Origin: Aquabacterium sp. J223
Lineage (GTDB): Bacteria > Pseudomonadota > Gammaproteobacteria > Burkholderiales > Burkholderiaceae_C
NCBI RefSeq assembly: GCF_024666615.1
Contig: NZ_CP088297.1
Location: forward strand, 4,320,501 to 4,384,500
Reading direction: 5' to 3'
DNA length: 64,000 nt
Shown piece by piece: positions 38,244-46,829 of this stretch. The notes beneath the pieces were generated by a model. That model worked only from the letters and a program-made list of their open reading frames with translations, ran no database searches and had not been told where the DNA came from. Numbering within the stretch: the stretch's first letter is position 1; each line of letters starts with the position of its first letter. Made by a program: the position numbers and the translations under genes.

Positions 38244-39165
38244 ACTCGGCGCGCGGCGCCGGGGTGCTGCCGGTCAGCAGCTCGTCGATGCGCCGCGCCA
38301 CGGCCCAGGCCGCCCGCACCCGCGATTCGCGGGTGGTGCTGGCCACGCGGGGCGTCACCTGCAGGGTGTCGATGTCGGCCAGCGGCCGGCCCGGTTCCAG
38401 CCAGCCGGGCTCCAGGCTGTCCAGCCAGGCGGCCGACATGCGGCCCGAATGGAGCGCGTCGGCCAGCGCGGCCTCCTCGAACAGGCCCGACGGGCTGATG
38501 CTCACCAGCACCTGGTTCGGCCGGCACAGCGACAGGTAGCGCTCGCCGAGCAGGCCGCGGTAGCGGCTGAAGTAGCCGAGCTGCACGCACACGCCGTCGC
38601 TCTGCTCCATCAGCTCGCGCAGGCCCAGGGGTTCGACGCCCCAGCGGGTCCACACCGGGTCGTTGGCGTGCACCGCCGGGTCGTAGCCGACCACGCGGGC
38701 GCCGAAGCCGGCGAGCAGCTGGGCCAGCGAGCGGGCGGTGGGCACCAGGCCCACCAGGCCGATGGTGGCGCCACCCAGTTCGCGGCCGACCAGCAGGCCC
38801 TCTTCGTTGACCACCGGCACCCGGCGCAGCATGGCCAGCAACGCGCCGATCATGAACTCCGCCTCGGCCAGCGCGGTGGCGGTGAGGCTGCGCACCACCT
38901 CCACGCCGGCGCGCGCGCAGGCGGTGAGGTCGATGTTCTCGGCGCCGGCGCTGACCCGGCCCACCGCCTTCAGCACCGGCGCGAAGTGCAGGGCCTGCGC
39001 GTCCAGCGCGGTCGACGGCGGGATGACCAGGCCGCGCACGTTGAACAGGGCCTGGCGGAAGGCCCGCGGGTCGCCCGCCAGTTCCGGCGCGTAGCGCACC
39101 GGGTGGCGGTCGGCCAACCAGCGCATGACCTCCGGGTCGAGGGGTTCGAGGATGAGCACCGACAT
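38185..39165 (-). CDS. D-2-hydroxyacid dehydrogenase-like protein, catalytic residues apparently lost
   Basis: 326-residue protein with the two-domain layout of NAD-dependent D-2-hydroxyacid dehydrogenases (start [17 protein letters not shown]; middle [23 protein letters not shown]). The dinucleotide loop reads [10 protein letters not shown], where the family has G-x-G-x-x-G. The usual catalytic Arg (N-x-x-R-G) is replaced in [13 protein letters not shown], and the catalytic His of TPH reads VTPRVAST. A Glu-Pro remains (LDSLEPGW). It is probably not an active dehydrogenase. The ATG at 39165 fits the family; the stop lies inside the 3' end of valS. It is divergent from galU. Confidence 0.85.
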   Translation of the reverse strand: MSVLILEPLDPEVMRWLADRHPVRYAPELAGDPRAFRQALFNVRGLVIPPSTALDAQALHFAPVLKAVGRVSAGAENIDLTACARAGVEVVRSLTATALAEAEFMIGALLAMLRRVPVVNEEGLLVGRELGGATIGLVGLVPTARSLAQLLAGFGARVVGYDPAVHANDPVWTRWGVEPLGLRELMEQSDGVCVQLGYFSRYRGLLGERYLSLCRPNQVLVSISPSGLFEEAALADALHSGRMSAAWLDSLEPGWLEPGRPLADIDTLQVTPRVASTTRESRVRAAWAVARRIDELLTGSTPAPRAEFRPTAPDDSLDLEAGAASG

Positions 39166-39249
39166 CGGGGACGGGCGTGGCTCAGTCGCGGGGGTTGCGC
39201 ACGGCAAGTGCCACAATGAATCTCGTCACCACAGCGGGCCCGTTAAGAA

Positions 39250-40116
39250 ATGTTAGTGCAGAAAGCCATTTTCCCCGTGGCGGGGCTCGGCACCCGGTTC
39301 TTGCCGGCCACCAAGGCGCAGCCCAAGGAAATGCTGCCGGTCGTGGACAAGCCGCTGATCCAGTACGCCGTGGAGGAAGCCTACGCGGCCGGGGTGCGGG
39401 AGATGATCTTCGTGACGGGCCGCCACAAGCGGCCGATCGAAGACCACTTTGACATGACCTTCGAGCTGGAAGTAGCCCTTGAACAGGCGGGCAAGCAGGA
39501 GCTGCTGGACATCGTGCGCACGGTCAAGCCGCGCGACATGGAATGCATCTACGTCCGCCAGTCGCAGGCGCTCGGCCTTGGACATGCCGTGCTGTGCGGG
39601 CAGCGCCTGGTGGGCAACGAGCCGTTCGCCGTGCTGCTGGCCGACGACCTGATGGTGGGCGAGCCGCCGGTGCTCAAGCAGATGGTCGACCAGTTCAACG
39701 ACTGGCACGCCAGCATCCTGGCGGTGCAGGAAGTGCCGGCCGAGCACACCAAGCGCTACGGCATCGTCGCCGGCACCCCGGTCAACGATCGCCTGACCGA
39801 CGTCAGCCGCATCGTCGAGAAGCCGGCGCCCGCGGACGCGCCCTCGCGCCTGGGGGTGGCCGGCCGCTACATCCTCACGCCGGGCGTGTTCCGCGAGATC
39901 GCCAACCAGCCCCGCGGCGTGGGTGGCGAGATCCAGCTCACCGACGGCATCGCCGGCCTGCTGCGCCGCGAGAAGGTCTTCGCCTACGCCTACCAGGGCA
40001 AGCGCTACGACTGCGGCAGCAAGGAAGGCTTCCTGCAGGCCAACGTCGAGCTGGCGTTGCAGCACGCCGACCTGGGCCCGGGGTTCCGGGACTACCTGAA
40101 GACGCTCGAGCTGTGA
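39250..40116 (+). CDS. galU: UTP--glucose-1-phosphate uridylyltransferase GalU
   Basis: 288-residue nucleotidyltransferase making UDP-glucose for polysaccharide and LPS synthesis. The signature [20 protein letters not shown] with [19 protein letters not shown] is classic. VLLADDLM carries the metal Asp and [18 protein letters not shown] is the C-terminal family block. Length is normal. It is divergent from the dehydrogenase-like gene and convergent with the TusA-like gene, with a dyad between. Confidence 0.97.
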   Translation: MLVQKAIFPVAGLGTRFLPATKAQPKEMLPVVDKPLIQYAVEEAYAAGVREMIFVTGRHKRPIEDHFDMTFELEVALEQAGKQELLDIVRTVKPRDMECIYVRQSQALGLGHAVLCGQRLVGNEPFAVLLADDLMVGEPPVLKQMVDQFNDWHASILAVQEVPAEHTKRYGIVAGTPVNDRLTDVSRIVEKPAPADAPSRLGVAGRYILTPGVFREIANQPRGVGGEIQLTDGIAGLLRREKVFAYAYQGKRYDCGSKEGFLQANVELALQHADLGPGFRDYLKTLEL

Positions 40117-40155
40117 GCCGTCCCGGTCGCACCTAGCGGGCCCAGCGCCGGGCCG

Positions 40156-40187
40156 CCCCCGAGCCGGCCCGCGTTTGCCCTCGGGGG
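40156..40187. terminator. GC-rich dyad between galU and the TusA-like gene
   Basis: CCCCCGAG / CTCGGGGG, an 8-bp perfect stem with a 16-base loop, in a G+C-rich spacer between convergent genes. There is no T-run. It resembles the dyads of the dispersed repeats elsewhere in the window. Confidence 0.35.
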
Positions 40188-40223
40188 ACCGCTCGGCGTC
40201 CTCGCCGGGCGAGGGGCAGACAT

Positions 40224-40451
40224 TCAGCGGCGCCGCAGGTAGTGGACGAACTCGTCGCTGCCCTGCGCCTGCTCCAGCAGTTCGTTGCCGGTCTGCTTGG
40301 CGAAGGCCTGGAAGTCGCGCATCGAGCCGGGATCGGTGGACACCACCTTCAACACCTCGCCGCTGGCCATGTCGGCCAGGGCCTTCTTGGCCTTGAGGAT
40401 GGGCAGCGGGCAGTTCAGGCCGCGGGTGTCGATTTCCTTGTGGGCGTCCAT
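40224..40451 (-). CDS. TusA-like sulfurtransferase
   Basis: 75-residue sulfur-carrier protein of the TusA/SirA fold. The active motif DTRGLNCPLPILKAKKALAD contains the persulfide Cys in the C-P-x-P pattern. It relays sulfur for thiolation of tRNA or cofactors. It follows a Nudix gene and cysM on the same strand, a sulfur-related context. The ATG at 40451 gives the family N-terminus MDAHKEIDTRG. Confidence 0.93.
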   Translation of the reverse strand: MDAHKEIDTRGLNCPLPILKAKKALADMASGEVLKVVSTDPGSMRDFQAFAKQTGNELLEQAQGSDEFVHYLRRR

Positions 40452-40480
40452 GCGTGGTGTCGACGTGGTGAGGGCAGGGA

Positions 40481-41005
40481 TCAGTTGGGGTCGAGGAAGC
40501 GAGGCTCGTGGCCGCGGGCACGCAGCCAGTCGGCCATCGCGTAGCCGGTGCCGGCACGCCAGCAGCGGATGTCCTGCGGCGCCAGCAGCTTGTACTCCGC
40601 CAGCTCGGGCGACAGCCGGATCTCGCCGCGCGCCTGCACGGCGTAGGCGATGATGACCTGGTTCATGCGCAGGAATTCGTAGACGCCGATCAGCGAGACG
40701 CTGTCGCACTGCAGGGCCGTCTCTTCGGCCACCTCGCGCCGAATGCCGTCCTCGGGCGACTCGCCGGCCTCCATGAAGCCGGTGATGAGCGCGAACATGC
40801 GGTGCGTCCAGGCGGCGTTGCGGGCCAGCAGCACCCGGCCCTCGCGGTCCACGCACTCGACCACGGCGGCGAGCACCGGCGTCGGGTTGTTCCAATGGGT
40901 GTAGTCGCAGGCGGTGCAGCGCAGGCGTTCCTTCGGGCCGCTGTCTTCCTCTTCGCTGCGCAACGCCAGCGGCGCCGCGCACTGCGGACAGAACCTGAAG
41001 GTCAT
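40481..41005 (-). CDS. Nudix hydrolase with N-terminal zinc ribbon (NudC-like)
   Basis: 174 residues. An N-terminal zinc ribbon has two Cys pairs (CPQCAAPL and CTACDYTHWNNP), as in NADH pyrophosphatases. The Nudix box GFMEAGESPEDGIRREVAEE then gives the catalytic REVAEE core, with T-A-L after it where the consensus has x-G-U. It probably hydrolyses a nucleotide diphosphate derivative. The length is shorter than full NudC because the N-terminal domain is missing. The ATG overlaps the cysM stop by 4 bases (ATGA). Confidence 0.9.
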   Translation of the reverse strand: MTFRFCPQCAAPLALRSEEEDSGPKERLRCTACDYTHWNNPTPVLAAVVECVDREGRVLLARNAAWTHRMFALITGFMEAGESPEDGIRREVAEETALQCDSVSLIGVYEFLRMNQVIIAYAVQARGEIRLSPELAEYKLLAPQDIRCWRAGTGYAMADWLRARGHEPRFLDPN

Positions 41006-41907
41006 GCAGGGAAGACGCCCGTCGACAGGTACCGGTCGCCGCGGTCGCAGACGATGAAGACGATCGTCGCGTTCTCCACCGTCTGCGCCAGCTGCAGCGC
41101 GGCCCAGCAGGCCCCCGCCGCGGAGATGCCGGCGAACAGCCCTTCCTCGCGTGCCATGCGGCGGGCCATGTCCTCGGCGTCCGCCTGGGTGACGTAGACC
41201 AGTTCGTCGACCGCCTCGCGGTCGTAGATCTTCGGCAGGTAGGCCTCGGGCCACTTGCGGATGCCGGGGATGCGGGAGCCTTCCGATGGTTGTGCGCCCA
41301 CGATGCGCACCGACGGCTTCTTCGACTTCAGGTGGTGCGACACGCCGGTGATGGTGCCGGTGGTGCCCATGGCGCTGACGAAGTGCGTGACCCGGCCCTC
41401 GGTGTCGTGCCAGATCTCGGGCCCGGTGGTCTCCTCGTGGATGCGCGGGTTGTCGGGGTTGGCGAACTGGTCGAGCACCCGACCCTTGCCGTCCTTCTGC
41501 ATCTGCTCGGCCAGGTCGCGCGCGTACTCCATGCCGCCGGAGCGCGGCGTCAGGATGAGCTCCGCACCGAAGGCCTTCATCGTCTGCGCCCGCTCCACCG
41601 ACAGGTCCTCCGGCATGATGAGCAGCATGCGGTAGCCGCGAATCGCCGCCGCCATCGCCAGTGCGATGCCGGTGTTGCCCGAGGTGGCCTCGATCAGCGT
41701 GTCGCCGGGGCGGATGTCGCCGCGCTCCTCGGCACGACGGATCATGCTGATCGCCGGCCGGTCCTTCACCGAGCCGGCCGGGTTGTTGCCCTCCATCTTG
41801 GCCAGCAGCACGTTGCCGCGGCGCTCGTTCTCGGCACCGGGCAGGCGGACGAGGCGCACCAGCGGGGTCTGGCCGATGGTGTCTTCCAGGGTCTTGTAGG
41901 CAGGCAT
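41002..41907 (-). CDS. cysM: Cysteine synthase B (O-acetylserine sulfhydrylase)
   Basis: 301-residue PLP enzyme making cysteine from O-acetylserine and sulfide or thiosulfate. The N-terminal block is TLEDTIGQTPLVRLVRLP, the PLP lysine is in NNPAGSVKDRPA, the substrate loop is EATSGNTGIALAMAAA and the phosphate loop is SAMGTTGTITGVS. KSKKPSVRIVGAQPSEGSRIPGIRKWPE is more CysM- than CysK-like, as is the length. It is translationally coupled to the Nudix gene. Confidence 0.94.
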   Translation of the reverse strand: MPAYKTLEDTIGQTPLVRLVRLPGAENERRGNVLLAKMEGNNPAGSVKDRPAISMIRRAEERGDIRPGDTLIEATSGNTGIALAMAAAIRGYRMLLIMPEDLSVERAQTMKAFGAELILTPRSGGMEYARDLAEQMQKDGKGRVLDQFANPDNPRIHEETTGPEIWHDTEGRVTHFVSAMGTTGTITGVSHHLKSKKPSVRIVGAQPSEGSRIPGIRKWPEAYLPKIYDREAVDELVYVTQADAEDMARRMAREEGLFAGISAAGACWAALQLAQTVENATIVFIVCDRGDRYLSTGVFPA

Positions 41908-42026
41908 GCGGGCAGGCAAGAGGGGCTGCTTCCATTGTGGCAGCAGCCCCGGCGACCCTGCAGGACCGCGTGGCATACTGCGCCGCCCTGGCCGACGACC
42001 CTGTCGTCCGGCCGCCGGCAGCCCCG

Positions 42027-42111
42027 GCCCGCGTGACGAAATCGGTAGACGTAGCGGATTCAAAATCCGCCGCCGCAAGGCGTGCCAGTTCGAGTCTGGC
42101 CGCGGGCACCA
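42027..42111 (+). tRNA. tRNA-Leu (anticodon CAA)
   Basis: 85 bases with a complete cloverleaf. Acceptor arms are GCCCGCG and CGCGGGC, with discriminator A and encoded CCA. The anticodon arm is GCGGA-TTCAAAA-TCCGC, giving CAA. There is a long class II variable arm (CGCC-GCAA-GGCG), typical of tRNA-Leu, and the T-arm is GCCAG-TTCGAGT-CTGGC. Confidence 0.97.
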
Positions 42112-42194
42112 CCGGACCCTCGCAGGCGCTTCGGACCGAGCGGTGAACCTGTCGCGGGTCATGGCCTCGAAGGCTCTCACTCTCACGCCGCCCG

Positions 42195-42812
42195 ATGCCG
42201 CCCCTGCCCCCCGTCACCAAGTTCCTGTTGTTCGCCTGCACGGCGGTGTTCTGCCTGCAGCTGCTGTCGGGCATGGGCATGCTGCCGCTGGAGCTGTGGC
42301 TGGCGCTGTGGCCGCTGGAGTCGGGGCGGTTCCTGCCGTGGCAGGTGCTGACCTACGCCTTCCTGCACGGCAGCTTCGGCCACCTGTTCTTCAACATGCT
42401 GGGCCTGTGGACCTTCGGCAGCGAGCTGGAGCGGCTGTGGGGTCCGCGACGCTACATCCACTTCCTGATCGCCAGCGTGCTCGCCGCCGCCGCGGTGCAA
42501 CTGATCTTCACGTCGGTGATCGGCAGCCTGTCGCCGACGGTGGGCGCCTCCGGCGGGCTGTACGGGCTGCTGCTCGCCTTCGGCCTGCTGTTCCCCAACC
42601 GCACGCTGATGCTGCTGATCCCGCCCATCCCGATGAAGGCGAAGTGGTACGTGCTCGTCTTCGGTGCGCTCGAGCTGCTGCTGGGCCTGACCGGCGGCAT
42701 GGGCGTGGCCCACTTCGCCCACCTGGGCGGCATGCTGGGCGGCTACCTGATGATCCGCTACTGGCGGGGCAAGCCGCCCTTCGGCGGTCGCGGCCCACGC
42801 CGGGTGCGGTAG
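42195..42812 (+). CDS. Rhomboid family intramembrane serine protease
   Basis: 205-residue, six-helix membrane protease. The catalytic Ser is in GASGGLYGLLLAFG (G-x-S-G) and the catalytic His is in HFAHLGGMLGGYLM. HGSFGHLFFNMLGLWTFG is the conserved L1/helix-2 block with the oxyanion His/Asn. It is a general GlpG-like type without the cytoplasmic domain. I see no marks of rhombosortase. Substrates cannot be read from the sequence. It stands alone between tRNA-Leu and the DegP-like gene. Confidence 0.94.
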   Translation: MPPLPPVTKFLLFACTAVFCLQLLSGMGMLPLELWLALWPLESGRFLPWQVLTYAFLHGSFGHLFFNMLGLWTFGSELERLWGPRRYIHFLIASVLAAAAVQLIFTSVIGSLSPTVGASGGLYGLLLAFGLLFPNRTLMLLIPPIPMKAKWYVLVFGALELLLGLTGGMGVAHFAHLGGMLGGYLMIRYWRGKPPFGGRGPRRVR

Positions 42813-42834
42813 GCGGCCCGACCGCCGCGCCGCA

Positions 42835-42868
42835 GGGTCCCCAGCCTCCCCGGGGGCACCCGGGACCC
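42835..42868. terminator. Possible terminator hairpin after the rhomboid gene
   Basis: GGGTCCC / GGGACCC arms enclose an inner CCCCGGGG dyad. There is no T-run. It lies 23 bases after the rhomboid stop and before the next gene. Confidence 0.35.
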
Positions 42869-42957
42869 GCTGGCGCGCGGGTACACATCGTGCTGTGATG
42901 CGGGCGTGGGCCGGCCGCGGCATCTTCCGCCGGCGCCCGCCGATGAGGAGGTCGCCG

Positions 42958-44013
42958 ATGCGCCCGTTCCATCCCGCGCCGTTGCAGCGCCACGCCGCCG
43001 CCTGGCTGTTGGCCTCCCTGCTCACCGCCCTGTTGCTGCTGCCGTCGGCGGCCCGCGCGCAGGCCACCGCCCCGGCCCAACCTGCCGACCCCCAGGTGCA
43101 GGCGCTGACGCGTGCCAGCGACGCCGTCGTCGGCCTGAGGGTGGAGGCGGTGGAGGGCGCGCCGTCCACGCAGACGCTCGGCCGACTGCGACGCGGCTCG
43201 GGCGTGGTCATCGGCGACGACGGGCTGGTGCTCACCATCGGCTACCTGATCCTGGAGGCCGAGCAGGTGCAGCTGGTGCTGGACGACGGGCGGGTGCTGC
43301 CGGCCCGGGTCGTCGCCTACGACCAGGCCACCGGCTTCGGGCTGGTGCAGTCCTTGACCCCGCTGCGGCTGGCGCCGGTGCCGCTCGGCGAGGCCCGGCC
43401 GCTGGCGGCGGGGGAGCCGATGATGGTGGTCAGCGGCGGCGACGGCGCGGCCATCACCGTCGCCCGGCTGGTGTCGCAGCGCCGCTTCACCGGCTACTGG
43501 GAGTACCAGATCGAGCAGGCGCTGTTCACCGCACCGGCGCGGCCGGACCACAGCGGCGCCGGGCTGTTCAGCCAGCGGGGCGAGTTGCTGGGCATCGGCT
43601 CGCTGCTGGTCCGCGACGCCATGGGCGCCGACGGCCCTGCCATGGTGGGCAACATGTTCGTGCCGGTGGACCTGCTCAAGCCCATCCTGGCCGAACTGCG
43701 CACCCAGGGCCGCTCCAGCGCCAGCCGCCGCGCCTGGCTGGGCCTGAACTGCGTCGAGCAGGCCGGCAGCGTGCAGGTCATGCGACTGGCTCCCGACAGC
43801 CCGGCACAGGCGGCGGGCGTGCAGCCCGGTGACCGCATCGTGGCGCTCGACGGCCGGCCGGTCACCGACCTGGCCTCGCTGTGGCAGGCGGTGTGGGCGG
43901 GGCAGGTCGAGCGCGAGGTGACGCTGGACATCGTGCGCGGCGAGCGGCCGACCCAGCTGCGCCTGAAGGCGGTGGACCGCGAGCAGACGCTGTCGCGGGC
44001 CAAGGGCATCTGA
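42958..44013 (+). CDS. DegP/S1C-like periplasmic protein with PDZ domain, catalytic triad degenerate
   Basis: 351 residues: signal peptide (cleaved near SAARAQA), a trypsin-like domain (about 45-255) and a C-terminal PDZ domain (about 260-345: WLGLNCVEQAG, LAPDSPAQAAGVQPGDRIVALDGRPV). The domain opens normally (LRRGSGVVIGDDGLVLT), but the His segment reads IGYLI, with Tyr96 where the family has His. The Asp segment TDLA reads TGFG, and the Ser segment GNSGGP reads DHSGAG. His and Asp of the triad are lost, so protease activity is unlikely; a chaperone or peptide-binding role is plausible. GAGGAG lies 7 bases before the ATG at 42958. Confidence 0.87.
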   Translation: MRPFHPAPLQRHAAAWLLASLLTALLLLPSAARAQATAPAQPADPQVQALTRASDAVVGLRVEAVEGAPSTQTLGRLRRGSGVVIGDDGLVLTIGYLILEAEQVQLVLDDGRVLPARVVAYDQATGFGLVQSLTPLRLAPVPLGEARPLAAGEPMMVVSGGDGAAITVARLVSQRRFTGYWEYQIEQALFTAPARPDHSGAGLFSQRGELLGIGSLLVRDAMGADGPAMVGNMFVPVDLLKPILAELRTQGRSSASRRAWLGLNCVEQAGSVQVMRLAPDSPAQAAGVQPGDRIVALDGRPVTDLASLWQAVWAGQVEREVTLDIVRGERPTQLRLKAVDREQTLSRAKGI

Positions 44014-44031
44014 ACCGGCGGCCGCGGTCCG

Positions 44032-44940
44032 CTAGGGGGCCGGGGGCGGTGCCGCCCGCAGCGCCTGGTCCACCGTGGGCCAGCGCAGGCGCAGTCGCAG
44101 CTCGCGCTTCAGGCGCGCGTTGCGCAGCCGGCGTGATTCCGACAGGAAGCTCATGCGCATCGGCGACAGCGTGCGTTCCGCTTCGGCGCGGCCGATCCGC
44201 GGCGGCGGCGGCAGGCCGCACAGCGCGGCCACCTGCACCGCCTGGTCACCGGCCGTGCGGTCGGTGTCGTCCGCGACGTTGACCACCCGCTGCGGCCGGC
44301 CACGGAACAGCGCCAGCACGCAGGCCCGGGCCAGGTCGTCGGCATGGATGTGGTTGGTGTGCACGTCGTCTTCCGGCCGCAGCACCGGCGTGCCGGCACG
44401 CACCCGCTCGCGCGGGTCGCCGCCCTGGCGGTCCAGCGCGTAGATGCCGGGGATGCGCAGCACCGTCACCGCCGTGCCGCCGCTGCGCCCCCAGGCACGG
44501 AGCCGGCGTTCGGCGTCCACCCGTCGGCGAGCCCGCGGCGTCGCCGGGGCCGGTCGCCGGGTCTCGTCGACCCAGGCGCCACCGCAGTCGCCGTAGACCC
44601 CGCTGGTGCTGCCATAGACCAGGCGCGCGGGCGCCGTGCCTCGCGACAGCGCCTGCAGCAGGCGCCGCGTGCGCGGGTCGGTGTCGCCTTCACCGGGCGG
44701 CGGTGCGAGGTGCAGCACCGCCGGCGCCAGGCCGGCCAGCCGCACCAGCGTGGCCGGCGTGTCGAGGTCGCCGCGCAGCGGCACGACGCCGGCCGCGCGC
44801 AGCGCGGGCGCGCGTTCTTCACTGTGCGTCAATGCCAGCAGCCGCAACCGTCCGTTGAGCTGTCGCGCCACCCGCAGGCCGACATCGCCGCAACCGACGA
44901 TGAGCAGCGCGCGGCGCCGGAAGCGGGCGGGAAGGGACAT
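44032..44940 (-). CDS. NAD(P)-dependent epimerase/dehydratase-like (SDR) protein
   Basis: 302-residue extended-SDR-like Rossmann protein. The nucleotide loop reads LLIVGCGDVGLRVARQL (G-x-G-x-x-G), then STSGVYGDCGGAWVDE (the serine of the SDR site and a Tyr-Gly), RIPGIYALDR and NHIHADDLARACVLAL near the C-terminus, as in YeeZ/SDR family members of Burkholderiales. The full YxxxK pair is not clear (R and A-rich after VYGDCGG), so activity is uncertain. The ATG at 44940 is chosen over upstream in-frame starts that would run into the opposite gene. Confidence 0.85.
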   Translation of the reverse strand: MSLPARFRRRALLIVGCGDVGLRVARQLNGRLRLLALTHSEERAPALRAAGVVPLRGDLDTPATLVRLAGLAPAVLHLAPPPGEGDTDPRTRRLLQALSRGTAPARLVYGSTSGVYGDCGGAWVDETRRPAPATPRARRRVDAERRLRAWGRSGGTAVTVLRIPGIYALDRQGGDPRERVRAGTPVLRPEDDVHTNHIHADDLARACVLALFRGRPQRVVNVADDTDRTAGDQAVQVAALCGLPPPPRIGRAEAERTLSPMRMSFLSESRRLRNARLKRELRLRLRWPTVDQALRAAPPPAP

Positions 44941-45004
44941 GAAGTGGGCGGGCAGAATCGCAGGCAGTGTAGACAGGCCCGACAGGGCTGCACCCTGCCC
45001 CACC

Positions 45005-46040
45005 ATGAGCTTCACCGTCACCGTCCAGCCCGCCGGCCGCAGCTTCTCCGTCGACCGCGACGAGGCGCTGCTGGCCGCCGCCATCCGCCAGGGCGTCGGC
45101 CTGCCCTACGGCTGCCGCGACGGCGCCTGCGGCTCCTGCAAGAGCAAGCTGCTTGAGGGCCGCGTCATCCACGGCGCGCACCAGCTCAAGGCCCTGACGC
45201 CGGAGGAGGAAGCCGCCGGCCTGGTGCTGACCTGCTGCGCCACCCCGCAGACCGACTGCGTGCTGCAGGCCCGCACCGTGCCCGGCGCCGGCCAGTACGC
45301 GGTCCAGAAGATGCCGGTGCGTGTGACGTCCATCGACAAGCCCGCCCCCCGACGTGGCGCTGCTCAGGCTGCAGCTGCCGGCCAACGTGGTGTTGCAGTA
45401 CCACCCCGGCCAGTACGTCGAGTTCCTGCTCAAGGACGGCGAGCGGCGCAGCTACTCGATGGCCAATGCGCCGCACACCCAGCAGGAGGTGCCCGGCATC
45501 GAGCTGCACGTCCGCCACATGCCCGGCGGCCTGTTCACCGACCAGGTCTTCGGCACGATGAAGCCGCGCGACATCCTGCGCATCGAGGGCCCCTTCGGCA
45601 GCTTCTACCTGCGCGATGCGGCGACGAAACCCATCGTCCTGCTGGCCAGCGGCACCGGCTTCGCGCCGATCAAGGCCATCCTCGAACACATGAAGCACAA
45701 GGCCGACAAGCGGCCGGTGGCGCTGTACTGGGGTTGCCGCAGCCGACGCGACCTCTACCTGCACGACTGGGTGCAGCAGATGGAGCGCGAGCTGCCGCAG
45801 CTGCGCTACGTGCCGGTGCTGAGCGAAGCGCGGCCCGAGGACGGCTGGCGCGGCCGCACCGGCCTGGTCCACCAGGCGCTGATGGCCGACATGCCCGACC
45901 TCCGCGGCCACCAGGTCTACGCCTGCGGCGCGCCCATCATGGTCGAGTCGGCGCAACGCGACCTGGTGGCGCAGTGCGGGCTGCCGGCCGACGAGTTCTA
46001 CGCCGACAGCTTCACGTCGAAGGCGGACAAGCTGGGCTGA
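45005..46040 (+). pseudogene. 2Fe-2S/FAD/NAD(P) oxidoreductase (AscD-like reductase), frameshifted by one inserted base
   Basis: An N-terminal plant-type ferredoxin domain (about 1-90) has iron ligands in YGCRDGACGSCKS and LTCCATP. A flavin domain (YHPGQYVEFLL, RSYSMANAP) and NAD(P) domain (PIVLLASGTGFAPIKAIL, VYACGAPIMVE) follow, as in CDP-6-deoxy-glucoseen reductase and phenol-hydroxylase reductases. The frame breaks at the six-C run 45345-45350. Dropping one C restores 345 codons reading KPAPDVALLRLQLP. Both halves are otherwise intact, so an error is likely. The 3' end overlaps xdhC tail to tail by 29 bases. It could feed electrons to an oxygenase; the partner is unknown. Confidence 0.88.
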
Positions 46041-46827
46041 AGCGCTGCAGCAGCTGCACCGCCACCCCCAGCGCGATCACCGCCGGCTCCTTGCCCTCGA
46101 GACCCGGCACGCCCACCGGGCAGACCAGCCGCCCCGTGTCCAGCCCGCGCGCCTGCAGCCGCCGCTCGAAGCGGGCGCGCTTGGTGGCCGAGCCGATGAG
46201 GCCGACGTAGCCCAGGTCACCGCGCTGCAGCGCGGCCTGCACGATGCGCAGGTCGAGGTCGTGGCTGTGGGTCATCACCAGCACGGCGGCGCCCGCCGGC
46301 GCGTCGGCCACCTCGTCCTCCGGCGCGTCGCTGCGCAGCGGCTGCACATGCGCCGGCAGGTCGGTGGGGAACACCGCCTCACGGCCGTCGACCCACTGGA
46401 TGCGGCAGTCGATGTCGGCCAGCGCCCGGACCAGCGCCGCGCCGACGTGGCCGGCGCCATGCAGCTGCAGCACGAAGCGCACGGCCGGCTCCGGCCAAGC
46501 CGCCAGCGCCGCGGCGTCCAGCGGTGCATGGCGCAGCACCATTGCGCCGCCGCAGCACTGGCCGAGGCTGGGGCCGAGCGCGAAGCGCTCGACGCGCACC
46601 GACAGCGGCTCGTTGCGCTGCAGCGCCTCGCGCGCGGCGGCGATGGCCTGCAGTTCGAGGTGCCCGCCGCCGAGGGTGCCGGCCAGCGCACCATCCTCGG
46701 CCACCAGCAGTCGGGCGCCGGCCTCGCGGGGCGCGGAGCCCTGTGCCTGGTCGACGCTCACCACGACGGCACGCCGGCCCTTCAGGCGCCAGTCCTCGGC
46801 CAGCCCGCGCAGCGCGGCCTCGTTCAT
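46012..46827 (-). CDS. xdhC: Xanthine dehydrogenase accessory protein XdhC
   Basis: 271-residue protein that loads sulfurated molybdenum cofactor into xanthine dehydrogenase. Landmarks are VVSVDQAQGSAPREAGARLLV near the N-terminus, GTLGGGHLELQAI, LGPSLGQCCGGAM, a Rossmann-like LHGAGHVGAALVRALAD and VGLIGSATKRARFERRL at the C-terminal half. The ATG at 46827 is 2 bases after the xdhB stop. It is third in the xdhA-xdhB-xdhC run. Confidence 0.94.
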   Translation of the reverse strand: MNEAALRGLAEDWRLKGRRAVVVSVDQAQGSAPREAGARLLVAEDGALAGTLGGGHLELQAIAAAREALQRNEPLSVRVERFALGPSLGQCCGGAMVLRHAPLDAAALAAWPEPAVRFVLQLHGAGHVGAALVRALADIDCRIQWVDGREAVFPTDLPAHVQPLRSDAPEDEVADAPAGAAVLVMTHSHDLDLRIVQAALQRGDLGYVGLIGSATKRARFERRLQARGLDTGRLVCPVGVPGLEGKEPAVIALGVAVQLLQRFSPACPPST

Positions 46828-46829
46828 CG

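Noticed and set aside
42195-42812. Rhomboid gene as the rhombosortase for the GlyGly-CTERM-like protein at 22948
   Set aside because: Sequence features are those of a general GlpG-like rhomboid, and the genes are 18 kb apart.
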